Source of the DNA: an uncultured Alphaproteobacteria bacterium
GTDB taxonomy: Bacteria; Pseudomonadota; Alphaproteobacteria; Rs-D84
DNA length: 43,267 bases
Direction: 5' to 3'
NCBI GenBank assembly: GCA_944389135.1
Contig: CALXLG010000008.1
Location: forward strand, 1-43,267
Every line of letters begins with the position of its first letter. The first letter of the stretch is position 1. This document shows, piece by piece, positions 41,636 to 43,267 of this stretch. Position numbers and translations under genes: made by a program. The notes under the pieces were generated by a model. It ran no database searches, was not told the origin of the DNA, and saw nothing but the letters and a program-made list of their open reading frames with translations.

Positions 41636-43096
41636 TTAGAATGTTGCATTAAGTCCAACTCTAATTCCAATAGATTTATAGAAAGACTCTATTTCACCAT
41701 TTGACGAACAAACCCATCCTGGACATTGTTCTTCAAGATTTTTAATATTTATTGCGACAGGGTCGCCTGTTTCTGGGTTCAACATATTTTCTTCGTTCCC
41801 TCCCCAAGTTGCAGAATTCAAAATACTATTATACAAATCTGTATAATATGTCTCATTTAAATAAGTTTTGGCATCTGCATCACTTACAGAGTAATAATCA
41901 TATGTCAAGCCAATAGAAAGTGCAACAGAATTCGTTATTGCAGTTGTCCAATTAGCCCCCAAACCAAAATGCAAAGCAGAGCCCATACCTGCTTCATCTT
42001 CGACACTTTTTGGATGTTGCCAATCAAAACGATATGGTTGATTGCCTGTTGCTTTATATCCTGGCAGTCCTAATTCCACCCGCCCATTAACAGCATTATT
42101 TTGATTTATAACATAATCCATATCTATTGCAACATACGGTCCGGACCACGCAACATCATAATCATGGCTAACCCCTGGTTGCTGATAATAATAAGTACCC
42201 TGTGTATCTATACTTGTGGCGCCGCTTGCAATTTCCATTTTACCAGTTATTTCATTACGCCATATAATTTGCTGTTTATCATCACCTAAATCAACAATAA
42301 TTGCTGGGTCGCATTGAATTTCACCGTTTACTTCAAAACAAGCCGCAGTATCGACAGAAAGTCCATAATTTTTTTCTGTTGTTAAATTATAACTAAAATG
42401 CCTATATCCAACAGACGGGGTAAACTTCAAATTTCCAACCTTAAAGAAATCAACCAAACCAAAACCAACATTAAAGCCCATCATACTGCCGCCTTGGCTT
42501 GTACCAATTGATAGAGCATGCCCAATTTGATCACCAATAACACTATTATCATCAGCATTTATCCACTGAGTTATAAAATACCCACCATTAGTAACATCAT
42601 CATCAACCATAGACGACTCGCCAGCCTGCATACCATACTTAAAGCCAGCATTAACCTGCATTTTAGTATTTCCTAAATCAAATAAGTACCCAGCTTGTGC
42701 ATCAAAAACATTCCACGACACATTATCATAATGTAATATACTGCCTGATTCTTTCATATCAAACTGCCACATAGCAGTTTCGCGAGAAACACCAGCATCC
42801 AGCCAAAAACCACCACTTTTTTGCGCACTTGCACTTGTAACACTGTTACTTGTTGCCGCACTATTCTGAGCAGTTGAACTGGTTTGTGTGGTATATCTTG
42901 TACTGGAATACGCTGGGGATGAATAATTTCTGTTATAAGTACTATAACCAGTTTGTCTTTGAGCATAATTTTGGCTAGAATAGCTTTGTTGTGGTCTTTG
43001 ATAATACCCTGTATAATAAGTACCTGCAGCATTTGCAATAACCGGCAACAATGCGAAAACAGAACAATTCAGAAAAAAACGTTTAAAATTTCTCAT
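41636..43096 (-). CDS. Outer-membrane beta-barrel protein with a Tyr/Ser/Gln-rich N-terminus; distant omptin-like pattern
   Basis: 486 aa. Signal peptide 1-23 (ANA-A). Residues ~25-95 are low complexity (Tyr, Ser, Gln, Arg, Thr), probably exposed and disordered. Then barrel strands follow with a terminal Phe (IRVGLNATF), the usual Bam signal. Some loops recall omptin proteases: MVDDDV where omptins carry MVDxDW with two catalytic Asp, and FDWQHP where they have a DxH pair. The spacing differs and a catalytic role is only a hypothesis. The strands match omptin order (WNVFDAQAGYLF, FTPSVGYRHFSYNL, PYVAIDMDYVI). AAGGAAGG precedes ATG. It leads the operon with the 41017-41631 gene and carries the shared promoter block. 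Confidence 0.78.
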   Translation of the reverse strand: MRNFKRFFLNCSVFALLPVIANAAGTYYTGYYQRPQQSYSSQNYAQRQTGYSTYNRNYSSPAYSSTRYTTQTSSTAQNSAATSNSVTSASAQKSGGFWLDAGVSRETAMWQFDMKESGSILHYDNVSWNVFDAQAGYLFDLGNTKMQVNAGFKYGMQAGESSMVDDDVTNGGYFITQWINADDNSVIGDQIGHALSIGTSQGGSMMGFNVGFGLVDFFKVGNLKFTPSVGYRHFSYNLTTEKNYGLSVDTAACFEVNGEIQCDPAIIVDLGDDKQQIIWRNEITGKMEIASGATSIDTQGTYYYQQPGVSHDYDVAWSGPYVAIDMDYVINQNNAVNGRVELGLPGYKATGNQPYRFDWQHPKSVEDEAGMGSALHFGLGANWTTAITNSVALSIGLTYDYYSVSDADAKTYLNETYYTDLYNSILNSATWGGNEENMLNPETGDPVAINIKNLEEQCPGWVCSSNGEIESFYKSIGIRVGLNATF

Positions 43097-43130
43097 CCCT
43101 GACTTCCTTCCTTACATACATATCAGGTTT

Positions 43131-43153
43131 ATTATATCATAAAAAATCTTGAA
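43131..43153 (-). promoter_or_regulatory. Extended -10 promoter, shared block copy 2
   Basis: On the minus strand TGATATAAT (43139-43131) with a T-run and TTCAAG upstream. It matches the block at 14072-14096 almost base for base. A ~28-nt leader contains AAGGAAGG. Confidence 0.65.
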
Positions 43154-43216
43154 AACCAAACTGCTTATTTGTAATATTGATTACACTAGGTTTAAGATAT
43201 GGCTGATATGGCGACT

Positions 43217-43258
43217 ACGAAGCAACGCGAAGTGCCGCCCTGTCGCAGACTTTAGTCT
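43217..43258. repeat. Right-edge repeat related to the left-edge repeat
   Basis: ACGAAGCAACGCGAAGT (43217-43233) matches ACGAGCAATGCGAAGT at 42-57 with one gap and one change. It is followed by a small hairpin AGACTTTAGTCT (43247-43258). The match is short, so the relationship is likely but not certain. Confidence 0.45.
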
Positions 43259-43267
43259 TGTGACCAA

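Noticed and set aside
43199-43255. 18-codon frame at the right edge
   Set aside because: It lies in the repeat, is very short, and has no ribosome site.

Overview
The window is a 43.3 kb piece of an AT-rich, Gram-negative bacterial chromosome. The LPS-export genes, a BamE-type lipoprotein, OmpA-type lipoprotein, autotransporters, CarD regulator and several secreted orphans point to an alphaproteobacterium. A complete one-chain pyruvate:ferredoxin oxidoreductase points to anaerobic life. My inference is an uncultured gut-type alphaproteobacterium (the kind binned as RF32 or 'Azospirillum CAG'); no rRNA is present to prove it. No IS element, CRISPR array or prophage is visible. Both ends of the window run into related short repeats, which suggests an assembly break.

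Layout. 1-360: a 73-bp tandem repeat, several hairpins, a fragment resembling a tRNA 3' end, and tRNA-Pro(TGG). 457-2321: a Cys-rich secreted orphan coupled to an arginase-family enzyme. 2318-2675: two overlapping small genes arranged like a phage spanin pair. 2725-4660: rho and ssb, divergent. 4725-9746: a 1673-aa autotransporter. 9865-11359: enolase and a superinfection-immunity-like membrane peptide. 11430-14057: a 51-aa gene missed by length cut-offs, an OmpA-like lipoprotein and a secreted orphan. 14144-15351: lptC-lptB. 15398-17136: carD, a Cys-rich secreted orphan, bamE. 17222-20731: PFOR. 20855-25470: a mostly accessory stretch with a ClpP-fold protein lacking the catalytic Ser, a leucine-rich-repeat protein, CtpA protease, a Fic protein lacking the motif His, and an APH-like kinase. 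25518-29747: tyrS-envC and rpsB-tsf. 29973-31823: a subtilisin-type exported protease. 31886-40064: an alpha-2-macroglobulin and PBP1C pair. 40068-43096: three envelope proteins.

How the genes fit together. The window is dominated by the envelope. LptBC builds LPS, BamE and the OmpA-like protein serve the outer membrane, CtpA and EnvC serve periplasmic proteolysis and cell separation, and A2M-PBP1C is the known trap-plus-repair pair. Several autotransporter or barrel proteins face outward. Central metabolism is represented by enolase and PFOR, which are adjacent steps around pyruvate in fermentation.

The most notable signals are: (1) a recurring promoter architecture that puts the start codon at the transcription start, implying leaderless mRNAs for at least four genes; (2) an embedded spanin-like pair with no phage around it; (3) a concentration of enzyme folds with altered catalytic residues (ClpP-like, Fic, subtilisin-like); (4) one promoter block used almost unchanged by two exported-protein genes 29 kb apart; (5) two promoters interlocked on opposite strands in front of the APH-like gene.
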